Origin: Nitrospirillum viridazoti
GTDB taxonomy: Bacteria > Pseudomonadota > Alphaproteobacteria > Azospirillales > Azospirillaceae
Assembly (NCBI RefSeq): GCF_007827975.1
Contig: NZ_VITT01000003.1
Reading direction: 5' to 3' (one strand)
Length of the DNA: 64,000 nucleotides
Within the stretch, counting starts at the first letter, position 1, and every line of letters starts with the position of its first letter. The notes under the pieces are model-generated. The model worked only from the letters and a program-made list of their open reading frames with translations, searched no databases and was not told where the DNA came from. Below are positions 34,956-45,467 of the stretch, one piece after another. The position numbers were made by a program, and so were the translations under genes.

Positions 34956-35100
34956 TCCTGGTCTATTGTGGCGATAGGGAGCCTTGCCCTTGGCTGGGCA
35001 CGGTTTTTTAACGCCCTGGCGTCAGGATGGCGCCCATGGTTGGGAATTCCGCCCCGTCGCGGTCTTTTCCCTGAATGCTTGTCCCCCTGGATGCATATCG

Positions 35101-35553
35101 ATGAAGAAAATTCTTTTCCTGGTGGTGGCGCTGCTGGCCCTGATCGGCGCCGGCGTGGGCGGTTACATCTTCCTGGTCCACAAGGACGGCCAGCCCAAGG
35201 CGGAGGAAGAGAAGAAGAAGCCCGTGGGCCCGCCGCAGTTCGTGGACATCGGCCCCTTCGTCCTGCCCGTCATGGGCGACAAGCAGATCGAGCAGAACCT
35301 GTTGCTGCAGGTCCAGATCCAGGTGGCCAGCGACGAGGCCAAGGACAAGGTCAAGGAACGGCGCTACATCCTGCAGAACGCCTACATCGAGACGCTGTAC
35401 GGCAAGCTGGGTCAGCAGCAGATCAAGGCCGGGCAGGTCATCGACGTGGTGGCGGTGCGCCGCTGGCTGATCGAAGCCACGCCCAAGGTGATGGGCGAGG
35501 GCGTGGTCGATGACGTGCTGATCCAGGCCGTCAACCAGCACCCGGCCTACTGA
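35101..35553 (+). CDS. FliL-like single-pass membrane protein
   Basis: A 150-residue protein with an N-terminal membrane helix (KKILFLVVALLALIGAGVGGYIFLV), a short Lys/Glu/Pro linker and a periplasmic domain. The domain (FVDIGPFVLPVMGDKQIEQNLLLQVQIQV ... RYILQNAYIETLYGK) follows the shape of FliL, which encircles flagellar stators. Identity is by overall pattern only; no other flagellar gene is adjacent, though an orphan motB is elsewhere in the window. It ends two bases before the GNAT gene. Confidence 0.55.
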   Translation: MKKILFLVVALLALIGAGVGGYIFLVHKDGQPKAEEEKKKPVGPPQFVDIGPFVLPVMGDKQIEQNLLLQVQIQVASDEAKDKVKERRYILQNAYIETLYGKLGQQQIKAGQVIDVVAVRRWLIEATPKVMGEGVVDDVLIQAVNQHPAY

Positions 35554-35555
35554 CG

Positions 35556-36044
35556 ATGGCGGACGTGGCCATCCGCCTCTACCGCCCCGGTGACGAGTCG
35601 GGCATCGCCGAACTCATCGTTCCCATCCAGCGGGAAGAGTTCGACATTCCCATCACCTATGCCGAGCAGCCGGATCTGCGCGATATTCCAGGCTTTTACC
35701 AGCAGGGGGCCGGGGAATTCTGGGTGGCCGCGGAGGGGGACCGCATCGTCGGCACCATCGCGCTGAAGGACATCGGCGACGGGGCGGCCGCCTTGCGCAA
35801 GATGTTCGTCGCGGCCAGTCACCGGGGCGCACCACACCGGCTGGCCGCCCGCCTGCTGGCGGTTTTGCTGGCACATGCCAGGGATCGGGCGCTCCAGGCC
35901 GTGTATTTGGGCACAACCGCTAAGTTCCTGGCGGCCCATCGCTTTTATGAGAAATGCGGTTTTTCCCAGATTACCCCCGACGAGTTACCTCCATCCTTTC
36001 CACGCATGGCGGTCGACACCCGGTTTTACTTTCTGACCCTTTAG
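35556..36044 (+). CDS. GNAT-family N-acetyltransferase
   Basis: 162 residues with the acetyl-CoA-binding core: WVAAEGDRIVGTIALKDIGDGAAALRKMFVAASHRGAPHRLAARLLAVLLAHARDRALQAVYLGTT and the closing AAHRFYEKCGF. The usual R/QxxGxG/A phosphate loop reads HRGAPHRLA, a modest departure. The acceptor is unknown. Two bases separate it from the FliL-like gene, so they are likely co-expressed. Confidence 0.82.
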   Translation: MADVAIRLYRPGDESGIAELIVPIQREEFDIPITYAEQPDLRDIPGFYQQGAGEFWVAAEGDRIVGTIALKDIGDGAAALRKMFVAASHRGAPHRLAARLLAVLLAHARDRALQAVYLGTTAKFLAAHRFYEKCGFSQITPDELPPSFPRMAVDTRFYFLTL

Positions 36045-36179
36045 ACGCCACCTTGCGGGGCGATTGCTTAAGCCCTGTTTCCATGTCACTTTTTTCAGGC
36101 TGAAACGGTGACCGACACCCAGCGTTCAGAATTGGGGCGGCGCCGGCTCTGGGAAACCAGTCTGGGAAAAGGAAACGAC

Positions 36180-38303
<2,124 letters not shown>

Positions 38304-38460
38304 CGCGCCTCTAGGGCCACCGGCGTGGGACTTGTCCCGCGCCGGTGATGGCCGACGACTGTCGGCCCCGCAATTTTCCGGGGAGCGCCAGCGGACTGAA
38401 AAAGGAGGTCAGCCAAAGCCGCGGATGCGGCTGCCGGCGCTTGAGGAATACCGAAAAAGT

Positions 38461-38494
38461 AAAACCCCGGAGCGATCGCTTCGGGGTTTTCTTT
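38461..38494. terminator. Bidirectional intrinsic terminator between hppA and bamE
   Basis: A 14-bp stem (38461-38474 with 38477-38490, one G-U pair) starts with AAAACCCC and ends with GGGGTTTT, then CTTTATT. It serves the convergent hppA and bamE transcripts. Confidence 0.9.
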
Positions 38495-38516
38495 ATTCGG
38501 TTGCAGCCCGGGCGCC

Positions 38517-38999
38517 TCAGCCTCCACCCTTCTTCTTCTTGTCGTCCTTCTTCTTCTCGCGGTTGAGGTTGCCCATCAACTGCTCCAGGAAGGTGACCTC
38601 GTGGCCGGCCGTCGGGGTCTCGCGATCCTCGGGGCTGATGTCCTGCTGCTGGGCCAGGTCGACGTCGCCGACGGTGCTGACCACGCCCTGGTCGTTGAAG
38701 CTGACCTGCAACACCCGCTGCTGCACGACATCGGGATCGAAGAAGGCTTCGTTCTCGGTGATGGCGCCGATGTAGTACCAGACGTTGGCGTCCAGCGTGC
38801 TGGTGGTGCTGGGCGACCCCAACGCCTTCTGCACATCTTCCTTGGTGCTGGTCCCCGGATGGACGTCGGCCAGGCGGCGGTCTTCCACCAGATTGCCGCG
38901 GTTGTTCACCGTGGGGGTGCAGGCCGTCAGCCCGATCCCGAGCAGGCCCACGCCAATCAGGCCGGCGGGAGACAGCAACTTAAGGGTCTTGTTCGGCAT
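38517..38999 (-). CDS. bamE: Outer-membrane assembly lipoprotein BamE (SmpA/OmlA)
   Basis: A 160-residue lipoprotein of the BAM complex that inserts beta-barrel proteins in the outer membrane. The signal peptide ends in the lipobox LTAC with Cys27 as the lipidated residue. The SmpA/OmlA domain reads VHPGTSTKEDVQKALGSPSTTSTLDANVWYYIG and VLQVSFNDQGVVSTV. A charged tail of Lys, Asp and Gly (KKKDDKKKKGGG) ends the protein. Its promoter region faces the bc1 chaperone gene. Confidence 0.93.
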   Translation of the reverse strand: MPNKTLKLLSPAGLIGVGLLGIGLTACTPTVNNRGNLVEDRRLADVHPGTSTKEDVQKALGSPSTTSTLDANVWYYIGAITENEAFFDPDVVQQRVLQVSFNDQGVVSTVGDVDLAQQQDISPEDRETPTAGHEVTFLEQLMGNLNREKKKDDKKKKGGG

Positions 39000-39246
39000 G
39001 GTCTAAGACGTTAATCCCAAGAACGTTGATCGCGGGTCGGCCCCGTTCCACGATTGAGGCACCGCCCGTCCGTCGCGGGGGATGCGATAATCCGGAGATT
39101 GAGGACCAACCGGCCCGGGTTCCAGGCCATCCCCGTCCGGCGTGACGTCCCTCGTCACGCTTGACCGGTGGACGACCACCCCCCATCTGGCCGGTGACAA
39201 TCGCACCAGCCGCTTTGTCCTGTCAACGAAAGCCGGGTTCCGCGCC
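39000..39246. other. Intergenic region between divergent bamE and the bc1 chaperone gene
   Basis: 247 bases expected to hold two divergent promoters. A short inverted repeat is present around GTGACGTCCCTCGTCAC (39140-39156). The true start of the plus-strand gene could extend into this region. Confidence 0.45.
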
Positions 39247-39807
39247 GTGATCGCCTTGCTGAAGTCCCTGTTCAGCCGCAACCGCCACCAGGCTGCCGTG
39301 TTGCGTATCTATGCCGGCATCGTCTACCAGGCGCGCCGGCCGGAATTCTATACGGCGGCGGCGGGCCACGCCCGGGGGGTGCCCGACACGGTGGAGGGCC
39401 GGTTCGAGGTGGTGGCCCTGCACGCTTGGCTGGTGATGCGCCGGCTGGCGGCCGAGGGGCCGGAACTGGCGGCCCTCAACCAGGCCTTGTTCGATCACAT
39501 GTTCACCGACCTGGATTTCAGCCTGCGGGAGCTGGGCGCCAGCGAGATGGTGGTGGGCAAGAAGGTCAAGGATCTGGGCACGCACTTCTATGGCCGGGCC
39601 GACGCCTACGAATCGGGCTTGAAAGGCGGGGCGGGGGAGCTGGAAGCGGCGCTGGACCGCAACCTCTTCGGCTCCACCCTGCCGGATGGACCGGAGGTGG
39701 CGGCCGTGGCGGCATATGTCCGAACCTGTGCCGACCGGTTGGGCGCCCTGCCGGCGGCCGACCTGCTGGCGCGCGGGCCCGCCTTCGCCCCCGCGCCTGT
39801 GTTTTGA
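39247..39807 (+). CDS. Ubiquinol-cytochrome c chaperone (CBP3-like)
   Basis: 186 residues of the CBP3/UQCC1-like family, which helps assemble the cytochrome bc1 complex. The helical core reads VLRIYAGIVYQARRPEFYTAAAGHARGVPDTVEGRFEVVALHAWLVMRRL, then LFDHMFTDLDFSLRELGASEMVVGKKVKDLGTHFYGRADAYESGL. No ATG exists near the conserved beginning; I used the GTG at 39247, with TTG at 39256 and GTG at 39142 as alternatives. The stop codon falls inside the first copy of a direct repeat. Confidence 0.85.
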   Translation: MIALLKSLFSRNRHQAAVLRIYAGIVYQARRPEFYTAAAGHARGVPDTVEGRFEVVALHAWLVMRRLAAEGPELAALNQALFDHMFTDLDFSLRELGASEMVVGKKVKDLGTHFYGRADAYESGLKGGAGELEAALDRNLFGSTLPDGPEVAAVAAYVRTCADRLGALPAADLLARGPAFAPAPVF

Positions 39808-39836
39808 CTTCTTAGGCCCATGTTTTGACTTCTTAG
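39800..39836. repeat. 16-bp direct repeat spanning a stop codon
   Basis: TGTTTTGACTTCTTAG occurs at 39800-39815 and again at 39821-39836, a 21-base period. The first copy contains the chaperone stop codon. Each copy includes TTGACT, a plausible -35 box, just ahead of the yceD start at 39855. Confidence 0.85.
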
Positions 39837-39854
39837 AGTGTGGAGTTGAGCGTC

Positions 39855-40505
39855 ATGGCCGACATGGCCCCTGAATTTTCCCGACCCGTCATCGCCGACA
39901 AGGTGTCCGCCCGCGAGAGCGTGGAGAAGATCACGGCCACCCCGGCGGAGCGCGCCGCGCTGGCCAAGCGCCTGGATCTCGTGTCGCTGGACAGCCTGAC
40001 GGCCCTGGTGCGCCTGCGCCGTATCCGGGGCGGCCAGATGGTGCGTGTCACCGGCGAGTTGGAGGCCGAGGTGGTGCAGAGCTGCGTGGTGACGCTGGAG
40101 CCGCTGCCGGCCCAGGTGCGCGACACTTTCCGGGCCCTGTTCGCCCCGGCCCATCTGGTGCCCAAGGACGAGGACGAGCTGGACAACCTGGGCCTGGACG
40201 AGGAGGCCGACCCGCCCGAGCCGATCGAGAACGGCCGCATCGACATCGGCGAGCTGGTCGCCCAGCACCTGTCGCTGGCCCTAGCCCCCTATCCCCGTAA
40301 GGCGGATGCCGAGCGCTTCGTGCATGTGGAGGATTGGGAGGGCGAGGGCGAATTCCCCGACGCGCCCAATGAGCCGCCGCCGGATATGGAAGGTGCGGAC
40401 GAAGTGGAGTCGCCAGCCGGCGACGCGGCGGCTCCGGCTCGGGACGCCGGTGAGGAGAGGCCGAATCCCTTTGCCGCCCTTGCGAAGCTGCGGCCCAAGA
40501 CTTAA
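39855..40505 (+). CDS. yceD: YceD/DUF177-family protein
   Basis: A 216-residue protein of the DUF177 family, linked by gene order to 23S rRNA/L32 metabolism across bacteria. The conserved block is LRRIRGGQMVRVTGELEAEVVQSCVVTLEPLPAQVRDTFRALFAP, with its single cysteine, then RIDIGELVAQHLSLALAPYPRK. The C-terminal half is acidic and Pro-rich. The ATG at 39855 follows GGAG; the GTG at 39840 is less likely. It precedes rpmF as in most bacteria. Confidence 0.9.
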   Translation: MADMAPEFSRPVIADKVSARESVEKITATPAERAALAKRLDLVSLDSLTALVRLRRIRGGQMVRVTGELEAEVVQSCVVTLEPLPAQVRDTFRALFAPAHLVPKDEDELDNLGLDEEADPPEPIENGRIDIGELVAQHLSLALAPYPRKADAERFVHVEDWEGEGEFPDAPNEPPPDMEGADEVESPAGDAAAPARDAGEERPNPFAALAKLRPKT

Positions 40506-40743
40506 TTTGGTCTTTGGCGCTTGCCCTTGCCGGGGATTTCGAGTACTTAAAGCGCCCTGTTTGATCCGGTCCAGGGTTGGGCCGGGTTCGTTGTCGTTTG
40601 ACCCCATATCGTTTTCCGCAAGCCCGTCCCCAGTAAATTGGGGGTGGGAAAAGGATGACGGTTTCGCTAAAGCATGGGGCCTGACGATGGTTAGCAAGAC
40701 GGCACGCGAGTGGTCGTCTTAATCGAGTAGAGAGTAGACGATC

Positions 40744-40935
40744 ATGGCCGTTCCTAAGAAAAAGACCTCCCAGTCTCGCCGCAACATGCGCCGTTCGCAC
40801 CACGCCATCAGCGCCGGTGCGCACCACGAGTGCAGCAACTGCGGTGAGCTGACCCGCCCGCACCACGTCTGTGGCTCCTGCGGCCACTACGACGGCCGTG
40901 AGGTCGTCGTTGACACTGCTACCGCTGCCGCCTGA
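40744..40935 (+). CDS. rpmF: 50S ribosomal protein L32
   Basis: A 63-residue L32. It has the N-terminal AVPKKKTSQSRRNMRRSHH and the zinc ribbon CSNCGELTRPHHVCGSCGHYDGREVV. The 238-base gap between yceD and this gene suggests a separate promoter that also drives plsX and fabH. The rpmF-plsX-fabH order links ribosome and membrane-lipid synthesis. Confidence 0.98.
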   Translation: MAVPKKKTSQSRRNMRRSHHAISAGAHHECSNCGELTRPHHVCGSCGHYDGREVVVDTATAAA

Positions 40936-40971
40936 TCCGGTTCGCCCGGTGCTTGAGGAGGTCGCCGTCCG

Positions 40972-42045
40972 GTGAGCACACGCCTGCGAATCGCCCTGGA
41001 TGCGATGGGCGGCGATCATGCCCCGGACATGGTGGTGGACGGCGCGGACATCGCGCGCGAACGCTGCCCCAATGTCGACTTCCTGTTCGTCGGTGACGAG
41101 CAGCGCATCAACGCGCTGCTCGACGCCCGGCCGGCACTGAAGGCGATCTCCCAGGTTCGCCATACAGCTGACGTTGTGGCCATGGACGCGAAACCGTCCG
41201 TGGCCCTTCGTTCTGGGCGCGGCTCCAGCATGCGCCTGGCGATCGACGCCGTGGCGTCGGGGGAGGCGGCCAGCATCGTTTCCGCCGGCAACACCGGCGC
41301 GCTGATGGCCATGGCCAAGTTCGTGCTGAAGACCCTGCCGGGAATCGACCGGCCGGCCATCGCGTCCATGCTGCCCACCATGCGGGGCGACTGCGTGATG
41401 CTGGATCTGGGCGCCAATCTGGAATGCGACGCCGACAACCTGGTGCAGTTCGCGGTGCTGGGTACCGTGTTCGCCCAGACGGTGCTGGGCCTGCTGGAAC
41501 CCACCATCGGCCTGCTGAACGTGGGGTCGGAGGAGCAGAAGGGCCATGAGGCCATTCGCACCGCCGCCTCCGCCCTGCGCGCCACGCCGCTGGCCCGCAA
41601 CTTCCACGGCTTCGTGGAAGGCACCGACATCGCCGCCGGCACGGTGGACGTGGTCGTGACCGATGGGTTCACCGGCAACGTCGCCCTGAAGACGGCCGAG
41701 GGCACCGGCAAGCTGTTCGGCGAATTCCTGCGCCGCACCTTCCAATCCTCCCTGCTGGCCAAGCTGGGCTATCTGCTGGCCCGCACCGCGTTCAACAAGC
41801 TGCGCCAGCGCATGGATCCCCGCCGTTACAACGGTGCGATGTTCCTGGGTCTGCAAGGCGTGTGCGTGAAAAGCCACGGCGGCACCGACGGGCTGGGCTT
41901 CGCCAACGCCATCTGCGTGGCGGTGGACCTGGTCCAGCACGGCTTCAACGAGAAAATCCGCAAGGAACTGGCCTTGCTCCAGGAAAGCCTGCAGGCGGCG
42001 TCCGCCGCCGCTTCCGGTTCCGACCCCCAGGCCGTTGCCCAGTGA
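40972..42045 (+). CDS. plsX: Phosphate acyltransferase PlsX
   Basis: A 357-residue peripheral enzyme making acyl-phosphate from acyl-ACP for phospholipid synthesis. Motifs are ALDAMGGDHAPDMVVDGA, the loop LRSGRGSSMRLAIDAV, SAGNTGALMAMAKFVL, and the C-terminal HGGTDGLGFANAICVAVDLVQHG. The GTG start at 40972 follows GAGGAGG. It is 36 bases after rpmF and 29 before fabH. Confidence 0.97.
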   Translation: MSTRLRIALDAMGGDHAPDMVVDGADIARERCPNVDFLFVGDEQRINALLDARPALKAISQVRHTADVVAMDAKPSVALRSGRGSSMRLAIDAVASGEAASIVSAGNTGALMAMAKFVLKTLPGIDRPAIASMLPTMRGDCVMLDLGANLECDADNLVQFAVLGTVFAQTVLGLLEPTIGLLNVGSEEQKGHEAIRTAASALRATPLARNFHGFVEGTDIAAGTVDVVVTDGFTGNVALKTAEGTGKLFGEFLRRTFQSSLLAKLGYLLARTAFNKLRQRMDPRRYNGAMFLGLQGVCVKSHGGTDGLGFANAICVAVDLVQHGFNEKIRKELALLQESLQAASAAASGSDPQAVAQ

Positions 42046-42074
42046 CGGCCCATCCCCTGACGGCTGGTTGAACG

Positions 42075-43049
42075 ATGGTAATGCGCTCCGTGATCGTGGG
42101 CTGCGGCTCTTACCTGCCCGCCCGCGTCTTGACCAACGACGACCTCGCCAAGATGGTCGACACCTCGGACGAGTGGATCACCCAGCGCACCGGCATCCGC
42201 AGCCGCCACATCGCCGCCGAGGGCGAGAAGACCTCCGACCTGGCGCTGGCCGCCGCCAAGGCCGCCTTGGCCCATGGCGACGTCGCGGTGGATGAGCTGG
42301 ACCTGATCGTCCTGGCCACCGCCACCCCCGACCAGACCTTCCCCGCCACCGCCGCCAAGGTGCAGGCGGCCTTGGGCATGACCCGTGGCGCCGCCTTCGA
42401 CGTGCAGGCCGTCTGCTCCGGCTTCATCTACGCCCTGTCGGTGGCCGACAACTTCATCAAGGCCGGCCAGGCGCGCACGGTGCTGGTGATCGGCGCCGAG
42501 ACCTTCTCCCGTATCCTGGACTGGAACGACCGCGCCACCTGTGTGCTGTTCGGCGACGGCGCCGGCGCCGTGGTGCTGCGCGCCGAGGAAGGCGAGGGCA
42601 CGGCCGCCGACCGCGGCATCCTGTCCACCCACCTGCATTCCGATGGCCGCCATCACGACCTGCTGTATGTCGACGGCGGTCCGTCGTCCACGCAGACCGT
42701 GGGCCATGTGCGCATGGCGGGGCAGGAGGTGTTCAAGCACGCCGTGGTCAACCTGGCCGAGGTGGTGGGTGAGGCGCTGGAGGCCAACGGCCTGACACCC
42801 GCCGACCTGAACTGGCTGGTGCCCCACCAGGCCAACCGCCGCATCATCGAGAACACCGGCCGCAAGCTGAAGATGGATCCCGCCCAGGTGGTGATGACCG
42901 TGGACCACCACGGCAACACCTCGGCCGCGTCCATCCCCCTGGCCTTGTGCGAGGCCGTGGCCGATGGTCGCATCCAGCGGGGCGAGCTTGTCCTGCTGGA
43001 GGCCATGGGCGGCGGTTTCACCTGGGGCGCCGCGCTGGTTCGCTTCTAG
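42075..43049 (+). CDS. fabH: 3-oxoacyl-ACP synthase III
   Basis: A 324-residue enzyme that starts fatty-acid chains by joining acetyl-CoA to malonyl-ACP. The triad is visible: the cysteine in QAVCSGFIYAL, the histidine in WLVPHQANRRII, and the asparagine in HHGNTSAASIPLAL. DTSDEWITQRTGIRSRHI is the family N-terminal signature. A second ATG six bases downstream (42081) is an alternative start. A strong terminator follows, separating it from ihfA. Confidence 0.97.
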   Translation: MVMRSVIVGCGSYLPARVLTNDDLAKMVDTSDEWITQRTGIRSRHIAAEGEKTSDLALAAAKAALAHGDVAVDELDLIVLATATPDQTFPATAAKVQAALGMTRGAAFDVQAVCSGFIYALSVADNFIKAGQARTVLVIGAETFSRILDWNDRATCVLFGDGAGAVVLRAEEGEGTAADRGILSTHLHSDGRHHDLLYVDGGPSSTQTVGHVRMAGQEVFKHAVVNLAEVVGEALEANGLTPADLNWLVPHQANRRIIENTGRKLKMDPAQVVMTVDHHGNTSAASIPLALCEAVADGRIQRGELVLLEAMGGGFTWGAALVRF

Positions 43050-43107
43050 GCCGGCCCGCTCATCGGCGGACTCACGCCCGCCGGCAGATCCGATTACCGA
43101 CGTATTC

Positions 43108-43135
43108 AAGGGGCGTCCCGCCGGGGCGCCCCTTT
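43108..43135 (+). terminator. Intrinsic terminator after fabH
   Basis: A 12-bp stem (43108-43119 with 43123-43134, one G-U pair) with a GCC loop ends in TTT. It closes the rpmF-plsX-fabH transcript. Confidence 0.75.
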
Positions 43136-43328
43136 GCCATTGCGGTGACAGCCCTTCCGCTTTCGCGGCGCACCATTCTTGGGTGCTCTGCAACAGCCGT
43201 TTCGCCCTGACGGATGGTCTAGCCGAATCTGACAAAACTTTGGCAAACCTTTGGAATTGACGGCTTTCCCGCCTGGCATTACCGTTCCCGCAGTTGGCGA
43301 AGGGGCCACTGGTTGAGGGAGGGCACCC

Positions 43329-43640
43329 ATGGGAGATCACACCGTCACGCGCGCTCAGTTGAGCGAGGCCGTCTACCAAGAGGTAGGGCTGTCGCGGAAT
43401 GAGTCCGCCGATCTGGTGGAAAGCGTGCTGGATGAGATCGCCTCCGCCTTGGGGCGGGGGGAAATGGTCAAGATTTCTTCCTTCGGCAGCTTCTCCGTGC
43501 GGTCCAAGGGCGAGCGCATCGGCCGCAACCCCAAGACGGGTGAAGAGGTGCCGATTCTGCCCCGCCGCGTCCTGGTGTTCCGCGCCAGCCACGTGCTGAA
43601 GAACCGCATCAACGAAGTCCTGTCGGCCAACGAGCACTAA
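43329..43640 (+). CDS. ihfA: Integration host factor alpha subunit
   Basis: A 103-residue DNA-bending protein of the HU/IHF family. Characteristic parts are VTRAQLSEAVYQEVGLSRNESADLVESVLDEI, the beta-arm KISSFGSFSVRSKGERIGRNPKTGEEVPILPRRVLVFRAS, and the tip proline in GEEVPI. It precedes a MerR-type gene by three bases, an order typical of alphaproteobacteria. Confidence 0.95.
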   Translation: MGDHTVTRAQLSEAVYQEVGLSRNESADLVESVLDEIASALGRGEMVKISSFGSFSVRSKGERIGRNPKTGEEVPILPRRVLVFRASHVLKNRINEVLSANEH

Positions 43641-43643
43641 GCC

Positions 43644-44471
43644 ATGTCCGGCATGCCCGCGCCTGAGCCCCGGATACCGGCTGAAGACATGTCGGCTGAT
43701 GGTGTCGAGACCGGTGACGACCTCGTCGCGCCCGACATGACGGACGCGGCCGATGGGGTGGTGGCGGACACGGACATCGAATCCGACCTCCCGGATGAGG
43801 CGGGTCTGGATGAGATGGGCCCGGATGAGGCGGGAAACGACATGCCGGTGGCTGATCGCGGCCGCGCGGGGACCAAGTCGCCCACCGCCTTCCGCACCAT
43901 CAGCGAGGTGTCGGCGGAGTTGGACGTACCGCAGCATGTGCTGCGCTTCTGGGAAACCAAGTTCCCCCACATCCGTCCGCTGAAGCGCGGCGGCGGCCGG
44001 CGCTATTACCGCCCGGACGATGTGGAGCTGCTGCGCCGAATCCAGGTGCTGCTCTATAAGGAAGGGTACACCATCAAGGGCGTGCAGCGTCTGCTGCGCA
44101 CCGGCGGTGGCCGCACGTTGCCCCCCAATGGCCCCATCAGCGAGTCCGCCGGCGGCGCCGAAGAGGCCACCGAGGCTGTGGATGAGAGCTGGGTCGAACC
44201 GGCATCGCCATCCCCGCCGCCCGCGCCCCGCGCGCAGCCGGAGGAGAAGCTGCGCATCATCGGCCTGTTCGATCACGACCCCGAGGCCGATCCGGAATGG
44301 TCGCGCACGCCACCGTCCGCGCCGGAGCCTGTGGCCCCCCGCGCCCATGAGCCGCGCCGGGCCCCCACGGAAAAGGTGGAGAAGGGCCTGTCAGCCCCGA
44401 AGCGTGAGGCGCTGGGCCAGGTGCTGGCGGACCTGGAAGAGATTCGCGACCTGCTGCGCCGCGTGCTGTAG
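43644..44471 (+). CDS. MerR-family regulator downstream of ihfA
   Basis: 275 residues. An acidic 70-residue leader precedes a MerR-type winged helix: TAFRTISEVSAELDVPQHVLRFWETKFPHIRPLKRGGGRRYYRPDDVELLRRIQVLLYKEGYTIKGVQRLL. The FWETKFPxIRPxKRxGGRRYYRP stretch is the hallmark of the ihfA-linked group. The C-terminal half is Pro/Ala-rich and ends in a helix. It has no metal-binding cysteines. The target genes are not known. Confidence 0.88.
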   Translation: MSGMPAPEPRIPAEDMSADGVETGDDLVAPDMTDAADGVVADTDIESDLPDEAGLDEMGPDEAGNDMPVADRGRAGTKSPTAFRTISEVSAELDVPQHVLRFWETKFPHIRPLKRGGGRRYYRPDDVELLRRIQVLLYKEGYTIKGVQRLLRTGGGRTLPPNGPISESAGGAEEATEAVDESWVEPASPSPPPAPRAQPEEKLRIIGLFDHDPEADPEWSRTPPSAPEPVAPRAHEPRRAPTEKVEKGLSAPKREALGQVLADLEEIRDLLRRVL

Positions 44472-44816
44472 GCAGCGCTCCCCCCGCCGCTATATGCGCC
44501 CCCGTATTAATCCCGTCTTGGCGGTGTCGTCCGCGCGGCTGTTCCTGCCCATCGTCCGGTGCCTGGCGCGAGCGGGGTAACGAACAGCGTCGTCAAGCCG
44601 CCCGAGAAAGGTGATCCGATAAGCCTCCCGAGCCCGCTTTGGTGGTCCAATGCTTTTGGATCGCGCTAAAGCGGGTCGGTAACTCGTTGATATAAAAATA
44701 CAAAATAAGAAAATTCATTTTTTTGACGTTTAGGCGTCCAACCCCGTTGCATCTGGTGAATCTCGTGGCTATAGTCCGCGCCCGAACCGCAGCCTACCGC
44801 GGTTCACTCGAGAGGT
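44472..44816. other. Intergenic region before tRNA-Pro, with AT-rich stretch
   Basis: 345 bases without a gene. Around 44689-44730 it becomes strikingly AT-rich (AAAATACAAAATAAGAAAA and a run of T), an UP-element-like stretch just ahead of the tRNA promoter. Confidence 0.6.
44747..44775 (+). promoter_or_regulatory. Sigma-70 promoter of tRNA-Pro
   Basis: TTGCAT (44747-44752) and TATAGT (44770-44775) are 17 bases apart and end 41 bases before the tRNA. An AT-rich tract upstream resembles an UP element, as expected for a strong stable-RNA promoter. Confidence 0.7.
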
Positions 44817-44893
44817 CGGAGCGTAGCGCAGCCTGGTAGCGCATCAGACTGGGGGTCTGGGGGTCGCAGGTTCGAATCCTGTCGCTCCGACCA
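44817..44893 (+). tRNA. tRNA-Pro (anticodon GGG)
   Basis: 77 bases including an encoded CCA end. The acceptor arm CGGAGCG pairs with CGCTCCG, the D arm is GCGC/GCGC, the anticodon arm is TCAGA/TCTGG with loop CTGGGGG, and the T arm is GCAGG/CCTGT around TTCGAAT. The anticodon GGG (44851-44853) reads CCC and CCU proline codons. Confidence 0.97.
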
Positions 44894-44911
44894 TCTCTCG
44901 AAACCATGAAG

Positions 44912-44946
44912 ACGGCGCCGGTCCCGTGAAGGACCAGGCGCCGTTT
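44912..44946. terminator. Terminator after tRNA-Pro
   Basis: A GC-rich stem, ACGGCGCC then GGTCC, pairs with GGACC and GGCGCCGT with one bulged A and a 6-base loop, ending in TTT. It lies just after the tRNA and just before the end of the convergent gene, so it may act in both directions. Confidence 0.75.
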
Positions 44947-44951
44947 CCATT

Positions 44952-45284
44952 TCAGGCACTTGTTTCCCCTGTGGCCCCCCTCCCGTCCGCCTTCCTGCGC
45001 GCCGGGGCCCGGCCGCACACGGCGCGGCCGGCATCCGTCAGGCGGCAGACCAGCCAGTCGGGCTTCAGCGGGTTGCTGAACCAAGGGGTGGCCCAGCCGG
45101 CCCCCAGGCAAGCTTTCACCGTGGCGGCGGTGACCTTGCTGCCATCCGCCCAGAACAGGGGCAGCTTGCCGCCGGCCTGGTCCAAGCCGCGCCGCAGCCA
45201 GCGTTTCTGCACGGGCGTGGGAAGAAGCGGGGGCGGGGCCTCGTGCATGGGTGTTTCAGGAACAGCTGCCTTGCCGCGCGCCAT
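44952..45284 (-). CDS. Conserved small protein of unknown function
   Basis: 110 residues: RWLRRGLDQAGGKLPLFWADGSKVTAATVKACLGAGWATPWFSNPLKPDWLVCRLTDAGRAV. The pattern suggests a winged-helix-like fold, with a helix, a wing-like turn and LVCRLTDAGR near the end, as in proteins where an HTH domain ends in a 'TxxGR' strand. I believe similar proteins occur in Rhodospirillales but cannot name the family. The start at 45284 has GGGGA upstream. Confidence 0.6.
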   Translation of the reverse strand: MARGKAAVPETPMHEAPPPLLPTPVQKRWLRRGLDQAGGKLPLFWADGSKVTAATVKACLGAGWATPWFSNPLKPDWLVCRLTDAGRAVCGRAPARRKADGRGATGETSA

Positions 45285-45467
45285 GCCCAGTCTCCCCGTC
45301 AATCGGCCCATTCGGAACCGCCACCCCCTTTGGGCATGGCGCGGGGCCCGCCGGTATCTTACGCTGACGGGACCGGGCGTCAAACGGCCCCCTGCGCCAG
45401 GTGCTTGCGGCACCGGACGGCTGGCGGCGGCATCCGGGCGGAATATCTTCGAACCGAGAGGTGGGTG

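Noticed and set aside
43220..43262. Sequence before ihfA resembling the parDE operator (CAAAACTTTGG, CAAACCTTTGG)
   Set aside because: The arrangement is direct and imperfect rather than palindromic, and there is no reason for ParD control of ihfA.
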